A stretch of 64,000 nucleotides of DNA from a virus. Under the pieces are notes generated by a model that was not told the DNA's origin, made no database searches, and saw only the letters and a list, made by a program, of their open reading frames with translations. Position numbers and translations under genes: made by a program. Where the stretch lies: positions 62,001-126,000 of IMG/VR virus record IMGVR_UViG_3300022752_005671; one strand, 5' to 3'. Below, piece by piece: positions 1 through 8,678 of this stretch; position 1 is the stretch's first letter; the number at the start of each line of letters is the position of its first letter.

Positions 1-229
1 TCGTGTTGTTAAACGCAACCATCGTTGGAGATTCATAAAAAAGTCTAGTTCCATTAGTTGCAGCCATGTGAACTAAAACATCACATTCGGGTAAGTTATT
101 AACTACAATTTCAGAGCAAAGATCTTTTCCATCAACTAAATCTGCGGTAAAAATTTCGTTTGAATGTTTAATAAAGTCGTAATAATGACTTCCTATAAAC
201 CCTTTATCTCCAGTTAATACTATTTTCAT
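1..229 (-). CDS. NAD(P)-dependent epimerase/dehydratase, partial (C-terminus outside window)
   Basis: This is the first gene at the left edge and it runs off the window, so only about 76 N-terminal residues are visible. They begin MKIVLTGDKGFIGSH, a Rossmann nucleotide-binding start with the GxxGxxG-type glycine pattern of extended short-chain dehydrogenases that act on nucleotide sugars. A later LVHMAA stretch fits the conserved strand of the same family (often LVHLAA). The start is the ATG whose complement lies at 227-229, four bases before the stop of the upstream glycosyltransferase gene, so the two are probably co-transcribed. A role in nucleotide-sugar conversion is inferred from the fold and from neighbouring glycosyltransferases. 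The exact substrate cannot be told. Confidence 0.75.
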   Translation of the reverse strand, partial: MKIVLTGDKGFIGSHYYDFIKHSNEIFTADLVDGKDLCSEIVVNNLPECDVLVHMAATNGTRLFYESPTMVAFNNT

Positions 230-233
230 AATT

Positions 234-1133
234 TTAAAGTTGATTAAAAAGATCTCTATATGCTTTATATCCAAATGGCAATAATATCTCTTTTACGTTA
301 GGTATTGCAGGAATTGCCTTTATTACATCGTCATGTATTGCAGAAGATGGTAAAACTGCTTCTGCCATTCCCATGCTTCTAGAAATCATTGAAACATCTA
401 ATAGTCCACACTCTATTAAAGATTGAGGACCCCCTTCATACCTAGAAGTAACTGGATACAAATCAAGAGTTTGATACAGCTCATTTACGATTTCTTGTGA
501 AGGCAATTCTATGTACGTAAAAGGTATTGATAAATCGTTCAGTTTGCTAATGATATATTGCCTACGCCACCCAGATAAAACTACATGAATTGATGGAGAT
601 GTTTCTTTTAGTTTAGTTAAATATTCAGCTAATAAATCTGGTCCTTTTTCTAATTTTGGACTTTTTAAGTCGCTTCCTTCTGTGTCTCTCTGAAATGATC
701 CTATAACTGTTGCATCAAGAGGAATGTTATATTTTTTTCTGAATTCTTCTTTCGTACCAGTCTTTTTCCATATTTTTTGATTTGCCCAATATGGGATCAC
801 TTTAATAGGTTTATTTGTATAACTTTCGATAAACTTTTTGGTGTGAATGCTTGGCGTGTGATAAATATGAGTAATTGAATCTCTTTCCTTAAAGTCATTA
901 ATTTGATCAATACCAAACTTTTCAGGCACGATGTGGTGGATTGTAGTTACTACTTTTTTTGTTTTTAAAAACTGTATTGGTAAATTTCTCCAGCACCAAT
1001 CAGAAAACAACCAAATTACATCTGCTTGTCTACAATCAAAAACGCTAATATCGCTGTTGTCTTCATACCATTCTTTTGTAAATCTATCAATAATCCAGTT
1101 TTCTTTTGGAGGTAAAACGTAAACTTTATTCAT
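234..1133 (-). CDS. Glycosyltransferase, GT4-like
   Basis: A protein of about 299 residues. The C-terminal half carries the pattern of GT-B glycosyltransferases: a VVLSGW strand, then SRYEGGPQSLIECG, which matches the E-x7-E type donor-binding region of the Glycos_transf_1 family. Such enzymes transfer a sugar from a nucleotide donor to an acceptor. I place the start at the ATG at 1133, which has AGGTG about eight bases upstream, rather than at a GTG nine bases earlier. It follows the next glycosyltransferase in a leftward operon. It is shorter than many GT4 enzymes, with a reduced N-terminal acceptor domain. Donor and acceptor are unknown. Confidence 0.8.
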   Translation of the reverse strand: MNKVYVLPPKENWIIDRFTKEWYEDNSDISVFDCRQADVIWLFSDWCWRNLPIQFLKTKKVVTTIHHIVPEKFGIDQINDFKERDSITHIYHTPSIHTKKFIESYTNKPIKVIPYWANQKIWKKTGTKEEFRKKYNIPLDATVIGSFQRDTEGSDLKSPKLEKGPDLLAEYLTKLKETSPSIHVVLSGWRRQYIISKLNDLSIPFTYIELPSQEIVNELYQTLDLYPVTSRYEGGPQSLIECGLLDVSMISRSMGMAEAVLPSSAIHDDVIKAIPAIPNVKEILLPFGYKAYRDLFNQL

Positions 1134-1161
1134 GTAGATCACCTGAAGGTTTTAAATATTT

Positions 1162-2097
1162 TTAATTTTCTATTATTCGTTTAAAAAAATTGATGTAGTT
1201 TGATAAACAGTTTGTCATGCTGACATCAAATGGATTTTTTAATTCTTCTTTTTTTGGAAGTTTTTCAGTTATTTGAGTTATATCGATAGAAGGGGGATCA
1301 TCATAGTTTGCTAATTCAAAATTATAATCGTTCTTTTCTTTAAGAATTATTCCATAACCTTGCACTAGCTCTTTTGTTCCACCATGTTCTGAACATATAA
1401 CAGGAGTTTTTTGAGACAATGATTCAACAACAGTATTTGGACAATGATCTAGCCATGCTAGATGCAGCATCCAATTTGCTGCAGAAAATATTTCAAGACA
1501 TACTTCATGCGGTTGCGAACCAGCGTAAAAAATGTGAGGATCTGCAATTTTTGTTGCATTTGATCCCAACACTATCAGCGCTGCCGATGAATAAAAATTT
1601 CTTAAATGTTTATATAATTCTACGTTTTCGTTTAAACGTTTTTGTGGATGCCAATTTGCAGAACAGACAAACAACATTTCGTATTGCTTTCTGATTTGTT
1701 CTAATGTCGGTATATGAAATTTTTTAATTTCAGGTGCATTAATACCGTTTCTAATTATTGAACCATTTTTATGATGACCCCACCACTTCGTAGTCATTCC
1801 TTTATCAAACTCAGATTGCCATATTACTGCATCTGAATTTTGATATAGATTTTTTATTGATGAATTTTTTGTTTCAAATTCTTCTGGTTTGAACCAGATT
1901 CCATCTAGTCTTTGAACTACTTTTTTTGCTAAAGGTCTTCCTGAAGGTTCGATAAAAACTATTGAAACATCAGCTTGTCTACCATCATACAATTCAACTT
2001 CGTGACCAGACTCTATCAATCCCATTGCCAATCTTTTTGCAAAGGAGTTTGGTCCAGTTGTTGAACTCATGTTAACATTGTCTAAATGTACTTTCAT
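1162..2097 (-). CDS. Glycosyltransferase, GT4 family
   Basis: A protein of 311 residues with a GT-B layout. The N-terminus (MKVHLDNVNMSSTTGPNSFA) resembles the glycine- and serine-rich acceptor-side loop of GT4 enzymes, followed by HEVELY. The middle has VCSANWHPQKRLN, the usual start of the donor domain. The C-terminal part has NTVVESLSQKTPVICSEHGG, the typical E-x7-E and substrate loop. The ATG at 2097 overlaps the upstream stop by four bases, indicating translational coupling. With its neighbours it likely builds a short glycan on a host surface polysaccharide, on DNA or on virion protein. The sequence does not decide between these. Confidence 0.82.
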   Translation of the reverse strand: MKVHLDNVNMSSTTGPNSFAKRLAMGLIESGHEVELYDGRQADVSIVFIEPSGRPLAKKVVQRLDGIWFKPEEFETKNSSIKNLYQNSDAVIWQSEFDKGMTTKWWGHHKNGSIIRNGINAPEIKKFHIPTLEQIRKQYEMLFVCSANWHPQKRLNENVELYKHLRNFYSSAALIVLGSNATKIADPHIFYAGSQPHEVCLEIFSAANWMLHLAWLDHCPNTVVESLSQKTPVICSEHGGTKELVQGYGIILKEKNDYNFELANYDDPPSIDITQITEKLPKKEELKNPFDVSMTNCLSNYINFFKRIIEN

Positions 2098-2462
2098 GAT
2101 CTCTTTTTTACTTCTTGTATAAACGGAATTGCAAATGGAGTTTTATTAAACATCATAGCCATAAGAGCTAATTCTTTCGTGTTTATGTTTGAAAGATTAG
2201 CTCTTTGAGTAAAAATGTTTGGATCAAGCTCTTGTCCTCCATTAATTGTAACTGAATCATAGTACATTTGTGCAATAAAATTTACAGATTCATTGCTCAA
2301 AGGAATAGAAGATTCTTTGACAACTTCAGATAAAGAAAAGAATATATCCTGATAAATCTCAGAACAAGCTTGCGAAGTTAATTTTTCACCTTTTCTTCTT
2401 AATAGACGTTCTACTAATAATTTTGAAATTGAGTCGTGAAGAGCTTCGCCTTGTTGCATCAT
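2094..2462 (-). CDS. Hypothetical protein within the sugar operon
   Basis: A 122-residue protein that I do not recognise. It is predicted mainly helical, with a basic stretch LLRRKGEK near residues 21-28 and no signal peptide or membrane segment. Two adjacent ATG codons start the gene, with GAGGG upstream. It overlaps both the upstream GT2 gene and the downstream GT4 gene by four bases, so it is firmly part of the operon. It may be an accessory or regulatory subunit of the glycosylation enzymes, but that rests on position alone. Confidence 0.7.
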   Translation of the reverse strand: MMQQGEALHDSISKLLVERLLRRKGEKLTSQACSEIYQDIFFSLSEVVKESSIPLSNESVNFIAQMYYDSVTINGGQELDPNIFTQRANLSNINTKELALMAMMFNKTPFAIPFIQEVKKRS

Positions 2463-3196
2463 TTTACATACCCTCTATTTCTCATAAAAACTGCTTCATC
2501 TCTTTGAAAAAGAGCATCATTAGTTTGATAAGTTTCTGGAATATCATTTATTGTATAATGATACATTACTCTTGGTAAGAAAACTCTTTTTTTAGAGTGA
2601 TGTAACGCTGGTAAATAAATTGCCTGATCGCCGGCTCTTCTTATATAATTTCCGTCTTCACCACGATAGTTTTCATCTTTGACGTCATTCAATAATTTTT
2701 TTCTAAAAGTTTTTAAATGACTTGTAACCCATGGATGTTTATAAGGGTCTGAATCTTGTGACATCGGACCGCTTATATTTTTATCGCTGAATCCCCACCT
2801 GTGAGCAGTCCACAAAATATCGCAATTGCTTTGTTGATAAACTGCATCGATGATGGATAAAGCATCTAATTCAGTTAACCAATCATCAGCATCAATTCTG
2901 CAAATGATATCGTCATCATTGCACATTGAAATTCCAGTTAAAACATTTGAAACTTCCCATTTTTTTTCTGAATTCCAAATATTAATAATCTTTTTTGAAT
3001 ACTCGCTGTTCAAAATAGATTTAAATTCATTACAAATTTTTTTTGATTCTTCTAAATGATCAGACGAAGAAACATCATCAATTAAAATCAATTTCCAGTT
3101 TTCATGAGATTGACCACAAATAGAATGAAGCATTCTTGACAACGTTTTAGAAGCGTTGTACATAGGAGAAATAAATACGAAGTTATTTTTTAACAT
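2459..3196 (-). CDS. Glycosyltransferase family 2 (GT-A)
   Basis: A 245-residue protein with the hallmarks of GT2. The N-terminal strand FVFISPMYNASKTLSRML is followed by WKLILIDDVSSSD (first acidic pair) and then DDIICRIDADDWL near residues 98-110, which holds the DxD metal-binding motif. Such enzymes add one sugar from a UDP-, GDP- or dTDP-sugar with inversion. No membrane segments are seen, so it acts in the cytoplasm. It lies between the nucleotidyltransferase gene and the small unknown gene of the same leftward operon. Confidence 0.85.
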   Translation of the reverse strand: MLKNNFVFISPMYNASKTLSRMLHSICGQSHENWKLILIDDVSSSDHLEESKKICNEFKSILNSEYSKKIINIWNSEKKWEVSNVLTGISMCNDDDIICRIDADDWLTELDALSIIDAVYQQSNCDILWTAHRWGFSDKNISGPMSQDSDPYKHPWVTSHLKTFRKKLLNDVKDENYRGEDGNYIRRAGDQAIYLPALHHSKKRVFLPRVMYHYTINDIPETYQTNDALFQRDEAVFMRNRGYVK

Positions 3197-3211
3197 ATAA
3201 ATCTTATTTCA

Positions 3212-3952
3212 CTATAAGATAGAATCTTTATCACTTTCATTCCACAACATTTCATTTGCTTTTCTATAAGATTCTTGAGTTCCAGCATCAATCCATCCGC
3301 AATTGATATCAACGACTTTTCCATTTCTGTTTTTCACAAACCAGGAACTAACATCGCTAATTTCATACTCTCCTCTTGCCGAAGGTTTTAATGTGTCAAT
3401 TACTTCAAATGCTTCGCTAGTGTAACAATATAATCCTACGATAGCTTTATCGCTGGGAGGATTTTTTGGTTTTTCAATTATGTCTATAACATTGCCTTTT
3501 TTGTCATATTCAGGAACTCCAAACCTATGAGGATCTGGTACTGATTTGGCAAATAATTTAAATGAATCATTAGAGGTTTTAAACTCTTTTATTTCTTTTG
3601 AAATAAGATCATGATCGCTAAAGATATTATCTCCAAGTAGCACGGAAAATTTTTCATCTCCACAAAATACTTTACAAAGATTAAGAGCTGCGGCTATTCC
3701 ATTCGCTTTATCTTGGACTCTATAAGTCATAGAGCAATTTAAATGTTCACCTGAACCTAATGAAGATATGACTTGTCCAGCATGATCAGTTCCAGTAATA
3801 AGCATGATGTCTTGGATTCCAGAAGAAGTAAATAAATCAATCATTCTGTAAACCATAGGAACACCTGCTACTGGAAGCAAGCATTTATTGGTGGCTTTTG
3901 TTAAAGGATATAGCCGGCTTCCTACACCACCTGCAAGTATTATGCCTTTCAT
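3212..3952 (-). CDS. Sugar-1-phosphate nucleotidyltransferase (RmlA-like)
   Basis: A 246-residue NTP_transferase family protein. The first residues contain LAGGVGSRLYPLT, the nucleotide-binding signature loop. Further features are NKCLLPVAGVPM, LLGDNIF (metal-binding Asp) and IIEKPKNPPSD, all typical of glucose-1-phosphate thymidylyltransferases. It would make an activated sugar nucleotide, probably dTDP- or UDP-hexose, for the adjacent transferases. The length is a little below the 290 or so residues of bacterial RmlA, so the C-terminal regulatory part is missing. The start has GGAG seven bases upstream and overlaps the preceding gene by four bases. Confidence 0.88.
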   Translation of the reverse strand: MKGIILAGGVGSRLYPLTKATNKCLLPVAGVPMVYRMIDLFTSSGIQDIMLITGTDHAGQVISSLGSGEHLNCSMTYRVQDKANGIAAALNLCKVFCGDEKFSVLLGDNIFSDHDLISKEIKEFKTSNDSFKLFAKSVPDPHRFGVPEYDKKGNVIDIIEKPKNPPSDKAIVGLYCYTSEAFEVIDTLKPSARGEYEISDVSSWFVKNRNGKVVDINCGWIDAGTQESYRKANEMLWNESDKDSIL

Positions 3953-5883
3953 TCTTTTTCTCCTAACATGATTTTAGGCTGAGTTCTATTGATTTTCAAA
4001 TGAGGAGTTAAAGTTTTTCCGTCCCATTTTCTATGCCAAATCCATCCACCTAATTTTTCTTTTAATTGTGATGCTTTTTCTGATATCATTTGATCTGTGA
4101 CTTTAGACCATGGAACATCAAACATCATATTTGATTCTGCTGTATCTTCATAAGTTTTCCCTGATAAAGATTCCCAATGCTTCGTCCAATAATCTCTATA
4201 CAGTTTTATTTTTCTTTCTAAATTATACCAGCTGTAATGGAAAACGCAAGGTAAACTATTAACTACGTTATTAAACCATGCATTATATTCTGTCAAAGCT
4301 TTTTCATTTCCTAACATTGCAGCATTTCTTGCTTGATCAGCTTCTGGAGAATAAAAGCTAACATGATTAATTCTTTCACCAGTATTTGAATCTATCATAT
4401 CGCAGCCGTCACCGGCAATTGCATAAAGATTTCCTGATTCATCATACTTGCGAAGATCTTTTGGAATTCCATGAGTAATGTTTTGTTTATTCCTGCTTAA
4501 TCTCCACTTCCATGGCATAATATCTGCTCGAACTTTTTCAGCGCTGCCCCAATACTCAATGACAGGAAGAGAGATTATATCAACGCCTTGTGGAAATTTT
4601 GAACATAAATCGATAATCTTTTGAGCATCATCTTCATGAACAATTTCATCAGAATCCATTTGCCAACAAAATGTTGATTTACACATCGAACGGGCTTCTG
4701 CTTTTTGCATTCCATCAAAAACTGCAAATCTAGGATGTGACCAATCTCTATGAACTTGTTTGATTTTAAGTTTTGATTCTTTTTCAGCTAGTGATTTTAG
4801 CTTTTCCCAAGTTCCATCAGTAGATCCTCCGTCGACGACACAAACTTCTTCGCAAAATGAAAACATTGATTGTATGCATTGTTCGAACGGATATTGTTGC
4901 TTAATGCAATTAAACACAGTAACATACCCGCTGACTGATGGACGGTAATCCATCATCTTTTTTATTCCATTCCAAAATACGTTTGGAGCGGTAAAAAGAT
5001 ATTCTTCTATCGAAGAAATATCGTCTGTCATGAACCATTCTTCTTTTGAATGTTGAACGTTATCATTTAAATGTAGCTTGCAGCCAAGAAGTTTTGCTTC
5101 GATGACCATTCTTGGACATGTATCTTTTCCTTTTGGAAGATAAACAAACCCTTCGGCATTAGAAAGCTTATCTAACATCGTTTCATAAGGAACATTCCAC
5201 ACAACTTCATGATTTTTAGAAGTTTCTTCACACCACTTTTTTGCTAAATCAGCACCTTTTACCCAAGAGTCTGATCCTAAAACTATCCAATTTTTTCTTT
5301 CAGACTTTGATGTTCTAACATGCTCTCTAAGTAACTTGATTGTTCCTAAAGTTTTTTTCGAAAAAACGCTGGATAAAACAACATTATCTTTTTCAGATAA
5401 AAATGGGAACATCCTGAGGTACCAATCTTTTTGAGCCTCTGACATCCACCACAATCCTCTGGACCCATAATAGAAAGCAGATATTAGTTTTCCATTCAAC
5501 TGTTCTTGACAGTCACAAGGTTTTCCTGCGTTTGATTCATGTTTTTCTGGAGATCTATATCGGCAATATTTGTAATCGTATTCTAGGATGCTATATTTCA
5601 AATTTCCTATAATTGTAGGAATTAATTCTGGATTAAGTTGAGAAAAATTCCCAAAGATCCAAAATTTATCTACACCTTGACGCAAAACATCCAAATCGAC
5701 GTCTTTGGCAAGAATTTTTACATGCGGCAAAGGACATTCCTCAATTAACGCCTCGGTCGTTAATTCCGCACCTCCAGTATAGTGTTCAGCAAATAAATCT
5801 GCTATGAAAATTACTTTAGAATTTTCTGGTAATGTAATTTTCGGCTTTTGGACATTAAAAATATTTTCGTTAAAGATGCTCAA
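3949..5883 (-). CDS. Two-domain glycosyltransferase (GT-B-like N-terminus, GT2 C-terminus)
   Basis: A 644-residue protein and the first gene of the leftward sugar operon. Residues 1 to about 310 look like a GT-B donor domain, with a VVWNVPYETMLDKLSNAEGF stretch and a VIEAKLLGC acidic helix. From about residue 318 a second domain begins with VTVFNCIKQQYPFEQC and continues CVVDGGSTDGTWEKL and FCWQMDSDEIV, which are GT2 motifs with a DxD. It could therefore add two sugars. The start is a TTG with GAGG five bases upstream; there is no nearby ATG in frame. No membrane segments are seen. It is transcribed from the intergenic region shared with the gene at 6025. Confidence 0.78.
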   Translation of the reverse strand: MSIFNENIFNVQKPKITLPENSKVIFIADLFAEHYTGGAELTTEALIEECPLPHVKILAKDVDLDVLRQGVDKFWIFGNFSQLNPELIPTIIGNLKYSILEYDYKYCRYRSPEKHESNAGKPCDCQEQLNGKLISAFYYGSRGLWWMSEAQKDWYLRMFPFLSEKDNVVLSSVFSKKTLGTIKLLREHVRTSKSERKNWIVLGSDSWVKGADLAKKWCEETSKNHEVVWNVPYETMLDKLSNAEGFVYLPKGKDTCPRMVIEAKLLGCKLHLNDNVQHSKEEWFMTDDISSIEEYLFTAPNVFWNGIKKMMDYRPSVSGYVTVFNCIKQQYPFEQCIQSMFSFCEEVCVVDGGSTDGTWEKLKSLAEKESKLKIKQVHRDWSHPRFAVFDGMQKAEARSMCKSTFCWQMDSDEIVHEDDAQKIIDLCSKFPQGVDIISLPVIEYWGSAEKVRADIMPWKWRLSRNKQNITHGIPKDLRKYDESGNLYAIAGDGCDMIDSNTGERINHVSFYSPEADQARNAAMLGNEKALTEYNAWFNNVVNSLPCVFHYSWYNLERKIKLYRDYWTKHWESLSGKTYEDTAESNMMFDVPWSKVTDQMISEKASQLKEKLGGWIWHRKWDGKTLTPHLKINRTQPKIMLGEKE

Positions 5884-5921
5884 GTTTTCCTCAAAAACTG
5901 TTGTTAAAGAATATTTAATAA

Positions 5922-5980
5922 AGATCTAATTTATAAGAAGTATTAATAAGAATTAGATCTAGATTATTAATAGATCTATT
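5922..5980. promoter_or_regulatory. Inverted repeat and clustered AGATCT sites in a divergent promoter region
   Basis: AGATCTAATT at 5922-5931 is mirrored exactly by AATTAGATCT at 5951-5960, a ten-base perfect inverted repeat with a 19-base spacer. A third AGATCT lies in TAGATCTATT at 5971-5980. The sites sit between the start of the leftward sugar operon (5883) and the rightward gene at 6025. Repeated palindromes at this place suggest an operator controlling both directions, which is inference. Confidence 0.45.
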
Positions 5981-6024
5981 GTCTTTATAGATTATTTATA
6001 ATAGCTAAATAAGTGAGGATGTAT

Positions 6025-6633
6025 ATGTCAAGGAAACAAAATTTTGAAAAAAATACATCTCTTAAAAAATTGGCTGGTCGTCCTAGAAAAGATGCAATGC
6101 AAGACGACTTACAACCTCTATCTACAAAAGCAATAGAGAAGATTGAGAATAACTATCGAATCATTTTAGAAATGCAAGATAAAATCTTATCTGCTCCTGC
6201 CATGAATGGTGGATTTACGACTTTAATGTACAAAGTTGAAAACATAGAAAAATCGCAAGGACAACTGGTAGAAAAAGTTGATCAAATTCATGGGGTTTTG
6301 TACGAGCCAGATAATGGGTTATATGCTAGACTAAAGAAAGTAGAAAATGATTGCGCTCCAAGTGAAGTATTAGATGATCTTGAAAAAGATGTTCAAGAAA
6401 TAAAAATTTGGAAAAACTCTGAAGAAAAGCAATCTGAAAAAGAAGAAATTAAAGATTCTGAAAAAGACAAACTTTTGTCAGAACATGAAGCTGTTTTAAA
6501 AGATATACAAAAAAACATATCAAAATATAACGCTGCAGCAAAATGGATAGCTGTTTCTTTAGGTGGTGGATTATTGAGCATGCTCGGAAAATTGATTTAT
6601 GAGTATGTGACAGGACACATAAAAATCGTTTAA
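6025..6633 (+). CDS. Coiled-coil protein with C-terminal membrane segment
   Basis: A protein of about 202 residues that I cannot name. A short basic N-terminus includes LAGRPRKDA, an AT-hook-like GRP core. Most of the rest is charged and helical with heptad-like spacing. Near the end, WIAVSLGGGLLSMLGKLIY is hydrophobic enough to be one membrane helix, leaving a short tail. The topology suggests a soluble coiled-coil rod anchored by its C-terminus. I chose ATG 6025 because GAGG lies six bases upstream; a GTG at 6013 is also in frame. It is too long for a typical holin and not next to the endolysin. The first gene rightward of the divergent promoter region. Confidence 0.65.
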   Translation: MSRKQNFEKNTSLKKLAGRPRKDAMQDDLQPLSTKAIEKIENNYRIILEMQDKILSAPAMNGGFTTLMYKVENIEKSQGQLVEKVDQIHGVLYEPDNGLYARLKKVENDCAPSEVLDDLEKDVQEIKIWKNSEEKQSEKEEIKDSEKDKLLSEHEAVLKDIQKNISKYNAAAKWIAVSLGGGLLSMLGKLIYEYVTGHIKIV

Positions 6634-6673
6634 TCATTTAAACATTTAGAAAAAAACACATAATAAAGAAATT

Positions 6674-7876
6674 ATGTCTGTTTTTTTTAATGAAGACGTG
6701 TCTTCAAGAATACTTTTTGTTTTAAATAAATCTTTAGAGATTATAGAAAATTCAAAGAATCACGTTATAAACTTTGAAAAAGATAGAATCTTGTCTAAAA
6801 CAGATATTCAAACTTGCATCAATTACAAGTTTGAAGGAGAATTAGAAACTTCTATTCAAAAACTTTTAATTGAGCATGCTTTTAAAGCTGAAAAAATTTC
6901 TCCTGGTGGGTTTAAAAAAACGATAAAGTACTGTAATGATTTGTTTTTTAATAAAAAACATGATTTATTTGTGGAATCAGTTTTTTATCCTACCTTAGAG
7001 AATTTAAGGTGCATAATTAATTCATTTTGTGATGATGAGACTATTTCGAATTTATGTTTTGAAGCAATTCAATTGGCTGGATTTGGTGGGAAAATTTCTA
7101 TAGAAAAAAGCCTAAATTCTTCCACATCTATAGAATTAGTTGATGGCTATTCATTTAAACATGATCCTATAGGATTACAGCCGATAAAATTAAAACAACC
7201 TAGAGTTGTTTGCATAGATGGATATATCGAATCTGTTTCAGAGGTCAATCTACTTTTTGAAGGAGCAGTTCAACTTAAGCATCCTTTAGTTTTAATCTCT
7301 AGAGGCATGCATGAAGATGTATTAAACACTATAAAAGTTAATCGTGACAGAGGCTCGATGTTTGTTTATCCAGTTAAAATTGCTTTTGATTTAAATGGAA
7401 TAAATACGATAACTGATCTATCAACAATTTTAGGAAAACCTCCTGTTTCTTGCAATTTAGGAAATTTAATAAGTTCAACGTCAATTGAAGATTCAGTTGA
7501 AGTAAACGATATTATTATTTCTGGAAATAATTTAACCGTAAGAAATCCAAAAACTAGACATTCAGTTAACTTACACGTCAAATCATTAATAGAGAAAAGA
7601 CAATCTAGCGAAGTAAATGATGTGGAAGATTTATTGTCTTCAAGAATTAAATCTCTTTCTGGAAATTGTGTTATCATTAGACTCCCAGATAACTCAAACT
7701 ATGTAACAACTTCGCAAATAATAGATTATGTTTTAAGAGCTATTAAATCCATGTTGGATTACGGTGTCTTTTTTAAAGAAGAAAAAATTTATCTTTATGG
7801 AAGCTATAAATCTTCAAAAGAGATGTCAGATAAATTTTATTCTTTAATGAAACAAGTTTATGCGTATGTAGATTAA
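6674..7876 (+). CDS. GroEL-like (Cpn60) protein, divergent and shortened
   Basis: A 400-residue protein aligning by eye to group I chaperonins over most of its length. Residues 122-172 (ISNLCFEAIQLAGFGGKISI, then VDGYSF) match the GroEL stretch at the start of the apical domain. Residues 177-258 follow the apical domain, including LFEGAVQLKHPLVLISRG. Residues 323-338 (SRIKSLSGNCVIIRLP) match the GroEL segment RVAKLAGGVAVI, and D351 in IIDYVLRAI falls where the catalytic Asp398 of GroEL lies. However, the equatorial phosphate-binding loop GDGTTT is absent: the matching place (residues 54-60) reads GELETSI. The C-terminal equatorial part and Gly-Gly-Met tail are also missing (GroEL has about 548 residues). 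It may fold phage proteins, modify host GroEL, or serve another role. No co-chaperonin gene is seen here. Confidence 0.75.
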   Translation: MSVFFNEDVSSRILFVLNKSLEIIENSKNHVINFEKDRILSKTDIQTCINYKFEGELETSIQKLLIEHAFKAEKISPGGFKKTIKYCNDLFFNKKHDLFVESVFYPTLENLRCIINSFCDDETISNLCFEAIQLAGFGGKISIEKSLNSSTSIELVDGYSFKHDPIGLQPIKLKQPRVVCIDGYIESVSEVNLLFEGAVQLKHPLVLISRGMHEDVLNTIKVNRDRGSMFVYPVKIAFDLNGINTITDLSTILGKPPVSCNLGNLISSTSIEDSVEVNDIIISGNNLTVRNPKTRHSVNLHVKSLIEKRQSSEVNDVEDLLSSRIKSLSGNCVIIRLPDNSNYVTTSQIIDYVLRAIKSMLDYGVFFKEEKIYLYGSYKSSKEMSDKFYSLMKQVYAYVD

Positions 7877-7929
7877 ACTTTCTAATATTTCTTTATTTAC
7901 TTTTTCTACATTATGCGTAACATATAAAC

Positions 7930-8184
7930 ATGTCGAATATAAATCTTGATAAAACGTCTTGGGAATTAGTTGAAGTCTTAAAGGACACAGCAAAAAAGAA
8001 TCTTCTTAATGCTGTAAAAAACGAACAATTAAAGGTTGATCAAGAAGTTTTACCAAAATTATTTTCTTTAATTGATTCTTCAATGTCAGAAGGATATAAC
8101 AAAAGTTATAAAGTTTTTTCAGAAAAGTTTTTACAAGCCAGTAAGCAGGTATCTTCGCAGGAACCTTTAAAAAAAAGAAAGTAA
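7930..8184 (+). CDS. Hypothetical small helical protein
   Basis: An 84-residue protein without a recognisable family. It is helical and charged, with a basic C-terminal end (LKKRK). There is no signal peptide or membrane segment. It follows the chaperonin-like gene after about 50 AT-rich bases and precedes a zinc-ribbon gene on the same strand, so it is likely co-transcribed with them. There is no clear ribosome binding site before the ATG. Confidence 0.6.
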   Translation: MSNINLDKTSWELVEVLKDTAKKNLLNAVKNEQLKVDQEVLPKLFSLIDSSMSEGYNKSYKVFSEKFLQASKQVSSQEPLKKRK

Positions 8185-8200
8185 ATTTTTTTAAATCTTT

Positions 8201-8677
8201 ATGGCTATCTATGGTCAAAAACATTTGATAAAGTGTAGGTGTGTTTTACCTCAATTTAAAAATTCTTCAGATCCAGAAAAGAAACAACATCGATTTACGG
8301 TTTTTTCCGAAATCACTGATGATGTCGTAAAGCAAAAATTTGCGCAATGTAATAATTGCGGATTAGTACATAAAGTTACAGATATTTGTACTTCTGAAAT
8401 AATGACTGGCAAAGAATCGATGGGATCAATTTTATCAATCGATGATATTAAACCTGGATTACATCCGTCTCTAGTTTCAATATTAGAAAGACATCAGTGC
8501 GATCTTCCTACATGGGAGCATGCACAACATATTGTAGAAAATAAAAAATGGGGAGATATTGTCATTTTAACTAGCGATCTTGAAGAAGACGTGAAAAATA
8601 TCAAGTATGTTAGAATTTTGGGAGAAACGCTTTATAAAGTTGATTCTCATTCAAGAAAAGAATTAATCGGTGTATAA
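8201..8677 (+). CDS. Zinc-ribbon-like conserved phage protein
   Basis: A 158-residue protein with a split cysteine set: KCRC near residues 11-14 and QCNNCGLVH near residues 49-57. Together these can form one zinc site. The N-terminal half, with CRCVLPQF and CNNCGLVHKVTDIC, looks like a conserved hypothetical family I associate with large phages. Its role is unknown; binding of nucleic acid or protein is possible. The gene reads into the next one, which starts one base after its stop. Confidence 0.65.
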   Translation: MAIYGQKHLIKCRCVLPQFKNSSDPEKKQHRFTVFSEITDDVVKQKFAQCNNCGLVHKVTDICTSEIMTGKESMGSILSIDDIKPGLHPSLVSILERHQCDLPTWEHAQHIVENKKWGDIVILTSDLEEDVKNIKYVRILGETLYKVDSHSRKELIGV

Positions 8678-8678
8678 A

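Noticed and set aside
6025-6633. Holin candidate
   Set aside because: It has one membrane-like helix at the C-terminus, is long and is about 46 kb from the endolysin.
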